64,000 bases of DNA, taken from NCBI GenBank assembly GCA_015243575.1, contig CP042469.1:2446929-2510928 (forward strand), in the 5' to 3' direction. The notes below the pieces were generated by a model that was not told the DNA's origin, made no database searches, and was given only the letters and a program-made list of their open reading frames with translations. The position numbers and the translations under genes were made by a program. Source of the stretch: Clostridiales bacterium. Its GTDB lineage: Bacteria; Bacillota; Clostridia; Peptostreptococcales; Anaerovoracaceae. This document shows, one piece after another, positions 1 through 8,214 of this stretch (within the stretch, counting starts at the first letter, position 1; each line of letters starts with the position of its first letter).

Positions 1-222
1 AACTGACAAGGCGCAAGGTGCGTCATATTTTGTCGATTGATGAATACTAGAACGTGCTCCATTAACTGATAACAAGCGCTTGTTTGCCTCAAGTGTATAT
101 GCATACTGCAAGCTGTGTCAATGTCAAAAAATCCGGCGAATACTTGTGTTCTAAAGCAAAATATAGAATCAAACGTCTAATTTTTAATGTTATTTTTTGT
201 ATTAAATTAAAAACATAATTCT

Positions 223-280
223 ACGTATACGTGTATATTTTTATATTGCATTATCTTGTTGCGTTGTCCCATATACGTGT
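223..280. promoter_or_regulatory. Putative operator repeats upstream of the GntR gene
   Basis: The 318 bases before the GntR start hold no gene. The nonamer TATACGTGT occurs twice as a direct repeat (226-234 and 272-280, 46 bp apart), and the first copy lies in the perfect palindrome ACGTATACGT (223-232). GntR proteins bind short dyads in their own promoters, so this is a candidate autoregulatory site. The rest of 1-222 is AT-rich with nothing else I can name. Confidence 0.35.
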
Positions 281-318
281 GTTATATTTTAAACAAAGAT
301 GAAAAAGGAGGTGATTAT

Positions 319-957
319 TTGGATATCACATCTCTGCGGCATATGGCCATGGATAATATCCTATCTAAAATTCACAGCGGCGAGTTTTCACAGGAGAACA
401 TCATTACAGAAACGATGATTTGTGAAGCGCTGAATATCAGCAGGACACCGGCGCGGGAAGCGCTGATCGAGCTGGTGGCCAACGGGGTTTTGGAAAGGGT
501 TCCCAGAAAGGGTTACGCGATAACAAAGTTTGATCATAAAACAAAGCTGGGGGCCTATGAAATTCTGGCGAATATGGATGCGCTGGCAGCCAAGCTGGCC
601 CTTCCCAACATGACCACTGCCGATCTCGACAAGATGCGGGAGCACATCGATCTGGCTAACGTTGCAATCAAATACAAGAATTACCCGGCTTACTGCGAAC
701 AGCAAGAAAATTTCCACAGCGTTTATATCAACAAATGCGACAACAAGCAATTGATGGCGCTGTTAAAGCAGATCAAGGCGACGCTGGACCGATACACGTA
801 TTACAGTAAAGATGAGACTGAGCTCTTTGCCATATGCGCTTCCATGAATAAGGAGCACTTGGAAATCGTAGAGCTTTTTGAAAAGGGTGATAAAAAGAAG
901 CTGTTTGAATATCTTTCTGACAACCATTGGTCGACAAAAGCACCTCATTTAATATGA
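319..957 (+). CDS. GntR/FadR-family transcriptional regulator
   Basis: DNA-binding metabolite-responsive regulator, about 212 aa. The N-terminal winged helix is visible (the stretch ETMICEALNISRTPAREAL is the recognition-helix region of GntR proteins), followed by an all-helical effector domain of FCD type (KLALPNMTTADLDKMREHI onwards). The start is taken at TTG 319 because AGGAGGTG ends 5 bases before it; an upstream in-frame ATG at 256 has no ribosome binding site. It converges on the lysA operon across a hairpin at 1094-1123. Target unknown; the neighbouring diaminopimelate operon or itself are the obvious candidates. Family assignment is safe, function inferred only. Confidence 0.85.
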   Translation: MDITSLRHMAMDNILSKIHSGEFSQENIITETMICEALNISRTPAREALIELVANGVLERVPRKGYAITKFDHKTKLGAYEILANMDALAAKLALPNMTTADLDKMREHIDLANVAIKYKNYPAYCEQQENFHSVYINKCDNKQLMALLKQIKATLDRYTYYSKDETELFAICASMNKEHLEIVELFEKGDKKKLFEYLSDNHWSTKAPHLI

Positions 958-1093
958 AGGAGCCGCTTTGTCGAGGCTAGCGAACTGGAGGCGAAGCCAT
1001 TGGATTCCGTTGTATCCTTCCCGTTGCAGGCGTGTTCGGGACTTACACCGACAGACATGGTCCCGCTTCGCCGGACATACGCCCACTTACATC

Positions 1094-1123
1094 AAAACAT
1101 GCCGCCAACCGGCAGCATGTTTT
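1094..1123. terminator. Hairpin between convergent GntR gene and lysA operon
   Basis: Inverted repeat AAAACATGCCGCC / GGCAGCATGTTTT with a 4-nt loop and one mismatch. It sits between two convergent genes and could end both transcripts, although there is no long T-run beyond the stem. The same stem sequence recurs at 11071-11110. Confidence 0.5.
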
Positions 1124-1128
1124 GGTGG

Positions 1129-1200
1129 GAATTATGTTATGGCTAGGAATTATGTCATGGATCGAAATTATGTTATAGATCGGAATTATGTTGCTTGACC
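1129..1200. repeat. Four 18-bp tandem repeats
   Basis: Four consecutive 18-bp units, consensus GAATTATGTTATGGATCG, at 1129, 1147, 1165 and 1183. An open frame through them would read NYVMAR/NYVMDR/NYVIDR, but it has no ribosome binding site and the region is more likely non-coding spacer just beyond the lysA stop. Confidence 0.75.
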
Positions 1201-1207
1201 GGTATGT

Positions 1208-2488
1208 TTATACTTCCTCGTTTATGATTTCACAAGAAAGTAAATCCTCAAAGGTTTGTCTGCGGATTGACAGCTGATCCGTTCCGTTCTTGATAAATAC
1301 AAGCGCCGGCTTTGGTGTCATATTGTAATGGTTCGACATGGAATAATTGTATGCTCCCGTATCTAAAACCGCCAGATAATCTCCCCTCTCCAGTTTCGGC
1401 AAACAGATATCGTAAATCAGAACGTCACCTGTTTCGCAGCATTTCCCTGCAATAGTTACCAGCTCTCTTTTGGGTTGATCTGCTTTATTTACGGCTACAG
1501 CATTGTATTTTGCCCCATATAGGGACGGACGAATATTGTCTGGCATGCCGCCGTCAACGGACACATACGTCCTGATGCCCGGGATTTCCTTAATGGTTCC
1601 AACAGAATATAGCGTGATTCCTGCGTTTGCGATGATCCACCTTCCTGGTTCGACGTACAGCTCTGCCAATTTCAGTTCATTTTCCTGAAGCAAGTGATTC
1701 AATTCGCTTACAATTGTATCCATGAACACTGCAAAATCAACGGTTTTATCCTTTTCGATGTAGTCAACGCCATAGCCTCCACCGATGTTAAGCACCTCGG
1801 TATCAATTTGTAATTGATCCTTGATCACTTTCATCTGAGCAACTATTTTTCGGATTGCTTCTAAATAAAATTCCACCTTAAAAAGCTGCGAACCAATATG
1901 AAAATGCAGCCCTGAATAATGCAGATGGTCTGAAGCCATGATTATTTTTATAGCATTCTGCAGTTGGCTCAGCGAGACGCCAAACTTGCTGTCCTTTTGC
2001 GCCGTATTCATGTGCCGATGCGTTTCAGCTTCAATGGAAGGATTGGTTCGAATCAACAGCTCCACCTTTCGATCAAGTCCGGAGACTAAGTCTGAAAGCA
2101 ATTCAATCTCGGAGATGCTGTCTACGACGATTTTGCCAACATGATTCGATATCGCATATGTAAGGTCATCTGGGGTTTTATTATTTCCGTGAAATACGAT
2201 ATGCTCAGGGTTGACACCAGCTTTTAGTGCAGTATAGATCTCACCGCTGGAAACCGCATCTACACCTATGGTTTCGTCCATCAATATTTTGCACATTCTC
2301 TGTGTCAGGAAGGCTTTGCTTGCGTAAAATGCCTTTGTACCAGGATACTTATCAAGTAGCGATTTTCTGATCACACCTATTTTTTCCCGGATGATGTCCT
2401 CACTCACGACATAGAGCGGAGTACCATATTTTTGGGCCAGCGCCACAGTGTCCATTCCTGAAAAGTAGTAGTTGCTGCTTTTTTCCAT
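1208..2488 (-). CDS. lysA: Diaminopimelate decarboxylase
   Basis: PLP-dependent decarboxylation of meso-diaminopimelate to L-lysine; cytoplasmic homodimer. 426 aa, the usual length. The PLP lysine is in FYASKAF (about residue 57), followed by the HFHIGSQ motif, the phosphate-binding GGGYGVDY, EPGRWI, and the substrate-site KCCETGDVL and GAYNYSMS near the C-terminus. ATG preceded by AAGGAGT. Last gene of a four-gene minus-strand operon (dapF, symporter, LD-carboxypeptidase, lysA) expressed from a sigma-54 promoter. In the usual biosynthetic setting lysA is not with a symporter and a carboxypeptidase, so here it more likely serves salvage or catabolism of DAP. Enzyme call is safe, role inferred. 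Confidence 0.93.
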   Translation of the reverse strand: MEKSSNYYFSGMDTVALAQKYGTPLYVVSEDIIREKIGVIRKSLLDKYPGTKAFYASKAFLTQRMCKILMDETIGVDAVSSGEIYTALKAGVNPEHIVFHGNNKTPDDLTYAISNHVGKIVVDSISEIELLSDLVSGLDRKVELLIRTNPSIEAETHRHMNTAQKDSKFGVSLSQLQNAIKIIMASDHLHYSGLHFHIGSQLFKVEFYLEAIRKIVAQMKVIKDQLQIDTEVLNIGGGYGVDYIEKDKTVDFAVFMDTIVSELNHLLQENELKLAELYVEPGRWIIANAGITLYSVGTIKEIPGIRTYVSVDGGMPDNIRPSLYGAKYNAVAVNKADQPKRELVTIAGKCCETGDVLIYDICLPKLERGDYLAVLDTGAYNYSMSNHYNMTPKPALVFIKNGTDQLSIRRQTFEDLLSCEIINEEV

Positions 2489-2541
2489 TTTGTTACTCCT
2501 TGTAAGTTATTTCAAGTGGATATCCCGCTGTTCCATCAGTA

Positions 2542-3468
2542 TCAGAGCAATGCATTTTCGAGGATGGACAGCGTGCATTGATTTGCATCCAGTCTGGCTC
2601 TCGCACCAATCGGTATTGTCATCTTGTGTACTCCATGACCGCATTTCAGCCCTCTTATCGTTGGAATTCCAAGCGGTACGATGATGTCTTGAATCACTTC
2701 CTCCAGCGTAAGCGTATCCTCGAGGCCGCTTTCATAATCCAGAAATTCTCCGATTACAATACCAGCGCATTGCTGCAGCTTGTTTGCCAATTTGAGCTGA
2801 TTCAGCATCCTGTCAATTCGGTAGACCTCTTCATCAATGTCTTCAATAAAGAAGATTTTTCCCCCGGTATCAATTTCGTATTTCGTTCCTATGGTAGATA
2901 AGATCAAAGCCAGATTCCCCCCTATGACAGGGCCTTCCGCCACACCTCCCACAAGGCTGCAAAGGTTCTCCCCTTCTGGGTTTTTCAGAAGGCCAATCGG
3001 CTCGGAAGCGGTGATGGCACGAAGAAAGCATTCCAGGCTATAGTCGCTGTCATCCACAGAAAGGTCTGTAGCAACCATCGGACCGTGAAAGGTAATCACA
3101 TTGGCAAGTTGACTAAATGCAATATGAAAAACCGTAATATCGCTGTATCCAACAAAAACCTTTGGATGTTTTCGAATAAGGTCGTAATCAATCATATCCA
3201 GGAGCCTGCCTGATCCGTTGCCTCCCCGCACGCATAGAATGCCGTCAATCCCATCGTCCGCAAACATACGGTTGATATCGTCTGCTCTGATGTCATCACT
3301 CCCCGCCAAATACCCTCTCTTGTGATTGAGGGACTCTCCGTATACCAGATTGAACCCATATCGTTCCAACAAGTCTGCGCCCTTTTTTACAGCTTCCTTA
3401 GATGCGGCGCTCCCTGGCGCAATCAGACCGATCGTGTCGCCCGCTTTTAAATGTCTACCTTTGTTCAT
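2542..3468 (-). CDS. LD-carboxypeptidase, peptidase family S66
   Basis: Serine carboxypeptidase of the LdcA/MccF family, which cleaves the L,D bond between meso-diaminopimelate and D-alanine in muropeptides or removes related C-terminal groups. About 308 aa. The N-terminal IAPGS and the nucleophile-elbow Ser in FVGYSDITVF are present, as are the catalytic Glu region (IEDIDEEVYRIDRMLNQL) and the His-containing GHGVHKMTIPIGARA near the C-terminus. No signal peptide, so it acts in the cytoplasm on imported peptides. The start is taken at ATG 3468 (MNKGRHLKAGD) with AAGGGGG upstream; a longer frame starting seven codons earlier lacks a site. Lies 53 nt before lysA. Confidence 0.88.
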   Translation of the reverse strand: MNKGRHLKAGDTIGLIAPGSAASKEAVKKGADLLERYGFNLVYGESLNHKRGYLAGSDDIRADDINRMFADDGIDGILCVRGGNGSGRLLDMIDYDLIRKHPKVFVGYSDITVFHIAFSQLANVITFHGPMVATDLSVDDSDYSLECFLRAITASEPIGLLKNPEGENLCSLVGGVAEGPVIGGNLALILSTIGTKYEIDTGGKIFFIEDIDEEVYRIDRMLNQLKLANKLQQCAGIVIGEFLDYESGLEDTLTLEEVIQDIIVPLGIPTIRGLKCGHGVHKMTIPIGARARLDANQCTLSILENALL

Positions 3469-3564
3469 ATCATGAAACCCCCTTGTCAATTAACCAGATG
3501 CACCCATGTAATGGATCAGTGCTACAACAGAGAAGCGCTGATTTTGGAATTTATCAACGTTACA

Positions 3565-5115
3565 CTAGATCCGTTCTTCTTCTTTTGTATCCCAATAATC
3601 GGTCTTAATGCCAATCACTTCAGACGTAAATCGTTCCCCCTTTGTCCTTATATAATGGTCTGTTGCCTTGATTACGTACTTGGAACCGATCAATATAATC
3701 GGAACGTTTGCAAGCACCACCATGAGGTTCGTAAAGTCAGAAAGATACCACAGGTTTCCAAGTTCAATTCCTGCAAGAACGATCAAAGCACCAAACGGTA
3801 CGAGAATACAGGCGCCCAGTATTCTGATTCCAATTGTAACACGTCTGTCTTTGGAGATTCTGCTCACTGCAATTTCCGCAAAGCTGATCATACCGATCAG
3901 CGTGGTGTGAGCAAACAGGACATAGCCAAATGCTGTAATAAATTGCGCTGCAGTGCCGAATACAGCGCCTGGTGCCAATACTTTCACCGATGCGAGATAA
4001 AGCGGTAATTTTGAAGCCTTGATGGAATCCCATGCAACACTGCTGTCACCCGTCCAAATATGAGCCATTACAATCACAAAGCCCGACATGGTGCAGATGA
4101 TCATGGTATCTAGAAAAACACCCAAAACCTGAACAAAGCCCTGCTCACAGGGATGATCGTTATCAGCGGTAGCAGCCGCCATGGTGATGGTTCCCTGACC
4201 AGCTTCATTTGACATAAGGCCTCTCTTGATGCCCTGTGCGAGAGCTACCCCAAATCCGCCGCCAAATATCGCTTCAGGCTTAAATGCCCCTGTAAACACA
4301 GCACCGAAAAAGTATGGGATTTGATCGAGGTTGAGCAGGATCAGGATAAAAATCATTAGAGTGTATAGAACCGCCATTACAGGTACCAATGCGTCGGTAA
4401 CCTTTGTTACTCGCTTGATTCCTCCCATGATAATTGCGATCGTCGAAACAACCAGAACAATTGCAATTACGTAATATACCGCGGACTGGCGGCCAAAAGT
4501 GGTATGTGCTACAACGTCAGCAACAGCTCCGACCGATGTGAATACGTGAAAGGTTTGTCCAGGAAGACAGAGCAAAGCATACATCACAAAAACGATAGAG
4601 AGAAAAATACCTGCCCCTTTTTTATCCGCCAGCAGCTTTTGACCGTAAAAAGGAAGTCCACCCACAAATTCATTGCCTTTCTTTTCCTTAAAGATCTGTG
4701 CGAGAACTGCTTCCGAATAAGCGGTAGCCATTCCAAAGAAAGCAGACACCCACATCCAAAATAGCGCTCCGGGACCTCCCACTGAAATCGCGCCGGTAAC
4801 TCCGATAATGTTGCCCGGGCCAATTCTCATGGCTGAGCTGAGAAAAAAAGCAGAGAGGGGACTTAGCCCTGTATCCGACACCTTCTTCTTGATCAAAATT
4901 TGAAGCCCTTTTCTAAAGTGACTGATCTGAATAAACCGGGTTTTAATTGTATAATAAATGCCTGCGCCTACCAGCAGGATGATTGCAAAAGAAAATTTAC
5001 CAAGCACCGGGATACTCGCATACCAAGCAAGATTGGTCGGAAACTCCCAAAGGAAATCTGTAATCGGTACCATAAATTCGAAAAAATTGTTGATCATTTC
5101 AAATATTCCATTCAC
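3565..5115 (-). CDS. Alanine/glycine:cation symporter family protein (AGCS)
   Basis: Sodium- or proton-coupled amino acid importer of the inner membrane, 516 aa with about 11 hydrophobic segments. Family features are the early KTRFIQISHFRKG loop, MRIGPGNIIGVTGAISVGGPGALFWMW (split here: the GPGNIIGV part is the substrate-site signature) and GLMSNEAGQGT in the middle. GTG start with GGAGGAAGAATAA upstream. AGCS proteins carry L/D-alanine or glycine; because this one is between dapF and an LD-carboxypeptidase, its substrate could be D-alanine, DAP or a related amino acid. Substrate is inferred, not seen. Confidence 0.88.
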   Translation of the reverse strand: MNGIFEMINNFFEFMVPITDFLWEFPTNLAWYASIPVLGKFSFAIILLVGAGIYYTIKTRFIQISHFRKGLQILIKKKVSDTGLSPLSAFFLSSAMRIGPGNIIGVTGAISVGGPGALFWMWVSAFFGMATAYSEAVLAQIFKEKKGNEFVGGLPFYGQKLLADKKGAGIFLSIVFVMYALLCLPGQTFHVFTSVGAVADVVAHTTFGRQSAVYYVIAIVLVVSTIAIIMGGIKRVTKVTDALVPVMAVLYTLMIFILILLNLDQIPYFFGAVFTGAFKPEAIFGGGFGVALAQGIKRGLMSNEAGQGTITMAAATADNDHPCEQGFVQVLGVFLDTMIICTMSGFVIVMAHIWTGDSSVAWDSIKASKLPLYLASVKVLAPGAVFGTAAQFITAFGYVLFAHTTLIGMISFAEIAVSRISKDRRVTIGIRILGACILVPFGALIVLAGIELGNLWYLSDFTNLMVVLANVPIILIGSKYVIKATDHYIRTKGERFTSEVIGIKTDYWDTKEEERI

Positions 5116-5216
5116 TTATTCTTCCTCCTAATTTCATCGTTTATCGAAAGGGATTTTAGAGAAATGCTGATTGAATGGAGGGTTCACAGATGTAATTTAT
5201 CAGCACTTCCTTAGCT

Positions 5217-6041
5217 TCAAATATCAAGCATCTTTATCTGTGCGCTGAAATTTGCAGCGCCTGCAAGCTGAATATCGCAGTATTTTTGATCCGAGTCAAA
5301 TTTCATCCAAACCTTATTATCACCTCCCAAGTTTTTCACCAGCACCGGAGACTTCATGCCCCAGAGCATTGATGCGACCACCGCACTAGCGCAGGAACCC
5401 GTCCCGCAGGATTCCGTTATGTCCTCCACGCCCCTCTCATACGTGGTATTTTGTATCATATTATCATAGAGGGTCTGTACAAAGTTCACATTGGTTCCTT
5501 CGGGAAACACTTCATGATTGCCGTCCAAATACCTCCCGATCCTCTTCATTTCTTCCAGACTTTCCACACAGTTCTTTTCAGAAATGATCACAACATGAGG
5601 CACCCCAACTACCAGATAAGTGTACTGAATGATCCCATCCCCGTATGCGATCGTGTTCTCAAGCGTCAGGCTGGAAAGGTCCACTCTCCCCATCGAAATC
5701 ATCACTTCATTTCCCAGGATTTGCCCTTCGACAATCCCCGCCAAGGTTTCAAATCGCATTTTTTCACTGGCCATACCGCTATAGAACGCATATTTCGCAA
5801 TACATCTTGCACCGTTTCCGCACATTTCTCCTTCCGTACCGTTGCTGTTAAAAAGTCTCATTTTAAACTCGGCGATCTCCGATTCTTCGATTACAAGGAT
5901 TCCATCGGCTCCAATTGAAAATTTTGTATTGCACGCCTGAATCGCCAAATTCCGCAATTCCTCATTCGTGTATGCCCTTTTAAAATTCTCCAGCACCAGA
6001 AAATTGTTACCGTTGCCATTCATTTTAGTAAACTCAATCAA
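5217..6041 (-). CDS. dapF: Diaminopimelate epimerase
   Basis: Interconverts LL- and meso-diaminopimelate without a cofactor. Both catalytic cysteines are present: MCGNGARC (about residue 70) and ESCGTGSCAS (about residue 215). Length about 274 aa, typical. A frame open from GTG 6056 exists, but I place the start at TTG 6041 because GGAGGT lies 6 nt before it and DapF proteins normally begin right at the FTKMNGNGN motif. First gene of the operon and directly behind the sigma-54 promoter at 6082-6095, leaving a leader of about 29 nt. Confidence 0.92.
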   Translation of the reverse strand: MIEFTKMNGNGNNFLVLENFKRAYTNEELRNLAIQACNTKFSIGADGILVIEESEIAEFKMRLFNSNGTEGEMCGNGARCIAKYAFYSGMASEKMRFETLAGIVEGQILGNEVMISMGRVDLSSLTLENTIAYGDGIIQYTYLVVGVPHVVIISEKNCVESLEEMKRIGRYLDGNHEVFPEGTNVNFVQTLYDNMIQNTTYERGVEDITESCGTGSCASAVVASMLWGMKSPVLVKNLGGDNKVWMKFDSDQKYCDIQLAGAANFSAQIKMLDI

Positions 6042-6081
6042 TTTGCTAACCTCCACACCAATGCGTTACGGATATGATTAC

Positions 6082-6095
6082 GCAAATAGTATGCC
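6082..6095 (-). promoter_or_regulatory. Sigma-54 (-24/-12) promoter of the dapF operon
   Basis: On the minus strand the sequence is TTGGCATACTATTTGCG: GG at 6095-6094 and GC at 6083-6082, exactly 10 nt apart, close to consensus TGGCAC-N5-TTGC. Expected transcription start near 6070, just before the dapF ribosome binding site. The gene next to it (6219-8108) encodes a sigma-54 activator. Confidence 0.85.
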
Positions 6096-6138
6096 AACGT
6101 TGAAATTGCTTGACTTTCTAAAAAGAAAAGGATTATAA

Positions 6139-6239
6139 GTTCACATAAATGAACCCATAATCCCTCAAGTATCTCTTTTTTGCCGCATATCCGTTATCGC
6201 GAGTTCACATTAGCGAACTCACGGTTCATTATTCCGAAC
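6139..6239. promoter_or_regulatory. Three GTTC-N8-GAAC dyads, likely activator binding sites
   Basis: GTTC-N8-GAAC occurs at 6139-6154, 6203-6218 and 6224-6239. Starts are 64 and 21 bp apart, close to whole helical turns (6 and 2). Relative to the predicted start at about 6070 the centres are at about -76, -140 and -161, the normal range for enhancer sites of sigma-54 activators. The third dyad overlaps the last codons of the activator gene itself. Confidence 0.65.
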
Positions 6240-8108
6240 CTTTTCAATTTCTTTGTATTTATTGAAGAAATTTGTCTTACCAATGCCCAGCAGCTGGTAT
6301 GCCTCCTTCTTTTTTCCGCCGCATACTTCAAGGGCTTTTAAAATGGCGCTCTTCTCCGCTTCCGACAAAATCTCCTTCATGCTTGAAAGATGAAGGATCT
6401 CCACTAGATTTTCTTTATCACCCTGTGCAGGCTTTATCTTGTCAGTATGGAATATGTAATCCGGAAGACTGGTTTTAAATAAAGTCCTCCCCTGTGATAA
6501 GGTGATCGCTCTTTCGAGAATGTTCTCCAGCTCTCGAACATTCCCCGGCCAATCGTAATGATACATCGCTTCAGTAAACTCTTCAGAAATATGCTCTATG
6601 TTCTTATGACACTTGTCGCATAGTACAGGCAGCATACTTTTCATGAGATAATAAATATCCTGTTTTCTCTCCCGCAAAGGAGGTATGGAGATCGGAAAAA
6701 CATTGAGCCGATAGAACAGGTCTTCCCGAAAGTTTCCAGCCTCCATAAGCTTTCTAAGGTTCTTGTTGCTTGCGGCGATCACTCTGACGTCTATCTTGAT
6801 ATCATTGATTCCGCCAACTCTTGAAAAGCATTTGCTTTGAAGCACGTGTAGAAGCTTTGCCTGGAGTGAGAAGGGAACATCTCCAATTTCGTCCAGGAAA
6901 ATGGTTCCTTTATCTGCAATCTCAAATTTTCCGATCTTCTGGTAAAATGCCCCTGTAAACGAGCCCTTTTCATGTCCGAACAACTCGCTTTCAAGAAGAT
7001 TTTCCGGTATTGAGGCACAGTTGACATAAACAAAGCTATTCTTTCTCCTGGCGCTCGCTTGATGGATCGCTTCTGCAAACAGACCTTTACCGGTACCACT
7101 TTCGCCTTGTAGCAGTATGGTCGAATTGGTTTCTGACGTTAGTTTTGCCATCCTGATTGTCTCATGCATCACAGAACTTTCACAAATAATGCTTCGAAAT
7201 GCTTTATCTTGTATTTGCTTCAGCTCACTATAGTCACGATCCGAATGATCAGAGCCGCCTTCCATGCTGATGGACCGCAGTTCACTCAACTCAGTGATAT
7301 CCAGTATTTTCAGCATTGCCCCCTGTATTTCTTTGTTTTCTTCAATGGGATAGATGGAGCATCTTACCGGAATACCATTTAGTGATGATTCCATGGAAGT
7401 CACCTGGGCTTGCTTCCCCTTTGCCACTTCCAGCAGCTCATTGATAATAAAGGAGGATGTATGGAGGTTACTGATATGTCTGTTGATGATTTTAACCGGT
7501 TTTAAGTCCTTGCCTTTCCCTGCATAGCTGCATCCATAAAGAATATTCTTCAGTTCTTCCGCTCTTGCGGTGTATCCCTTTGATTGATAAAACTTGATCT
7601 CCAGGCTGTCTTTGTCAAGGATTACCATATGGCCTGCACACCATAAATAATCGTAATCAAACCGGTCGTCTCCAACTTTAATCGTCAGGCACCGTTTAAC
7701 AAAGTCTATCCTACCTTCCAGCTCTACTCCCTTTATCTTTTTCTTTAGGATCAGACCGCTTTGGACCGGCCCATTCATATCAATCCATTTGGCCTTCCCG
7801 CTTCCCAGCTTTTCTCCTTTGGCGCCGATTGCAACAATCGCATCCCCGGTTTTTACGCCAGAGGAAGGAATGCCGATCAAATTCAGATCGGCAGGCTGTA
7901 ACCCTCCGTCATCACCGCCAAGTAAATTGTCAACAAGAATTACGATGTCCCCATCCTTGATCTGCCCCCCCTTATGGGTTCTCCCAGAATGGAGCGACAA
8001 TCCGAAAATGTCCTGCGCGACATGATTGTACACTTTAATCATGCCCTCCTTATTGACAATGATGACCCCTTCATCGATCAGATCCAGAGCTCTGTTTAAG
8101 AAATTCAA
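6219..8108 (-). CDS. Sigma-54-dependent transcriptional activator (PAS, AAA+, Fis HTH)
   Basis: Enhancer-binding protein that remodels sigma-54 RNA polymerase. An N-terminal PAS domain is split by a long glycine-rich insertion (about residues 35-150 of the chosen protein) and followed by a second sensory part. The AAA+ domain has Walker A GESGTGKG, GSFTGA (the sigma-54 contact loop, Ser replacing the usual Ala), Walker B GTIFLDEIG and NVRELENILERA. The C-terminus has a Fis-type helix-turn-helix (GGKKKEAYQLLGIGKTNFF). I choose TTG 8108, with AAGGGAGTG 7 nt upstream, over a TTG at 8192 that has no site. It most likely activates the divergently placed, downstream dapF operon; signal unknown. Confidence 0.88.
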   Translation of the reverse strand: MNFLNRALDLIDEGVIIVNKEGMIKVYNHVAQDIFGLSLHSGRTHKGGQIKDGDIVILVDNLLGGDDGGLQPADLNLIGIPSSGVKTGDAIVAIGAKGEKLGSGKAKWIDMNGPVQSGLILKKKIKGVELEGRIDFVKRCLTIKVGDDRFDYDYLWCAGHMVILDKDSLEIKFYQSKGYTARAEELKNILYGCSYAGKGKDLKPVKIINRHISNLHTSSFIINELLEVAKGKQAQVTSMESSLNGIPVRCSIYPIEENKEIQGAMLKILDITELSELRSISMEGGSDHSDRDYSELKQIQDKAFRSIICESSVMHETIRMAKLTSETNSTILLQGESGTGKGLFAEAIHQASARRKNSFVYVNCASIPENLLESELFGHEKGSFTGAFYQKIGKFEIADKGTIFLDEIGDVPFSLQAKLLHVLQSKCFSRVGGINDIKIDVRVIAASNKNLRKLMEAGNFREDLFYRLNVFPISIPPLRERKQDIYYLMKSMLPVLCDKCHKNIEHISEEFTEAMYHYDWPGNVRELENILERAITLSQGRTLFKTSLPDYIFHTDKIKPAQGDKENLVEILHLSSMKEILSEAEKSAILKALEVCGGKKKEAYQLLGIGKTNFFNKYKEIEKVRNNEP

Positions 8109-8214
8109 TCGCAAACACTCCCTTATATCGGTTTCTGCTATCGCCTGCCCTTTTCTGATACCTATCCTAAAGTATTTTCCAGCATAGTTCAATAAACTGT
8201 ATCAAAAACATTAA

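Noticed and set aside
145-160. 16-mer TGTGTTCTAAAGCAAA repeated at 21187-21202
   Set aside because: One such match between two AT-rich spacers is expected by chance in a window of this size, and no shared function is visible.
968-1198. Open frame of 76 codons over the 18-bp repeats
   Set aside because: No ribosome binding site, no family match, and the C-terminal part is only the tandem repeat.
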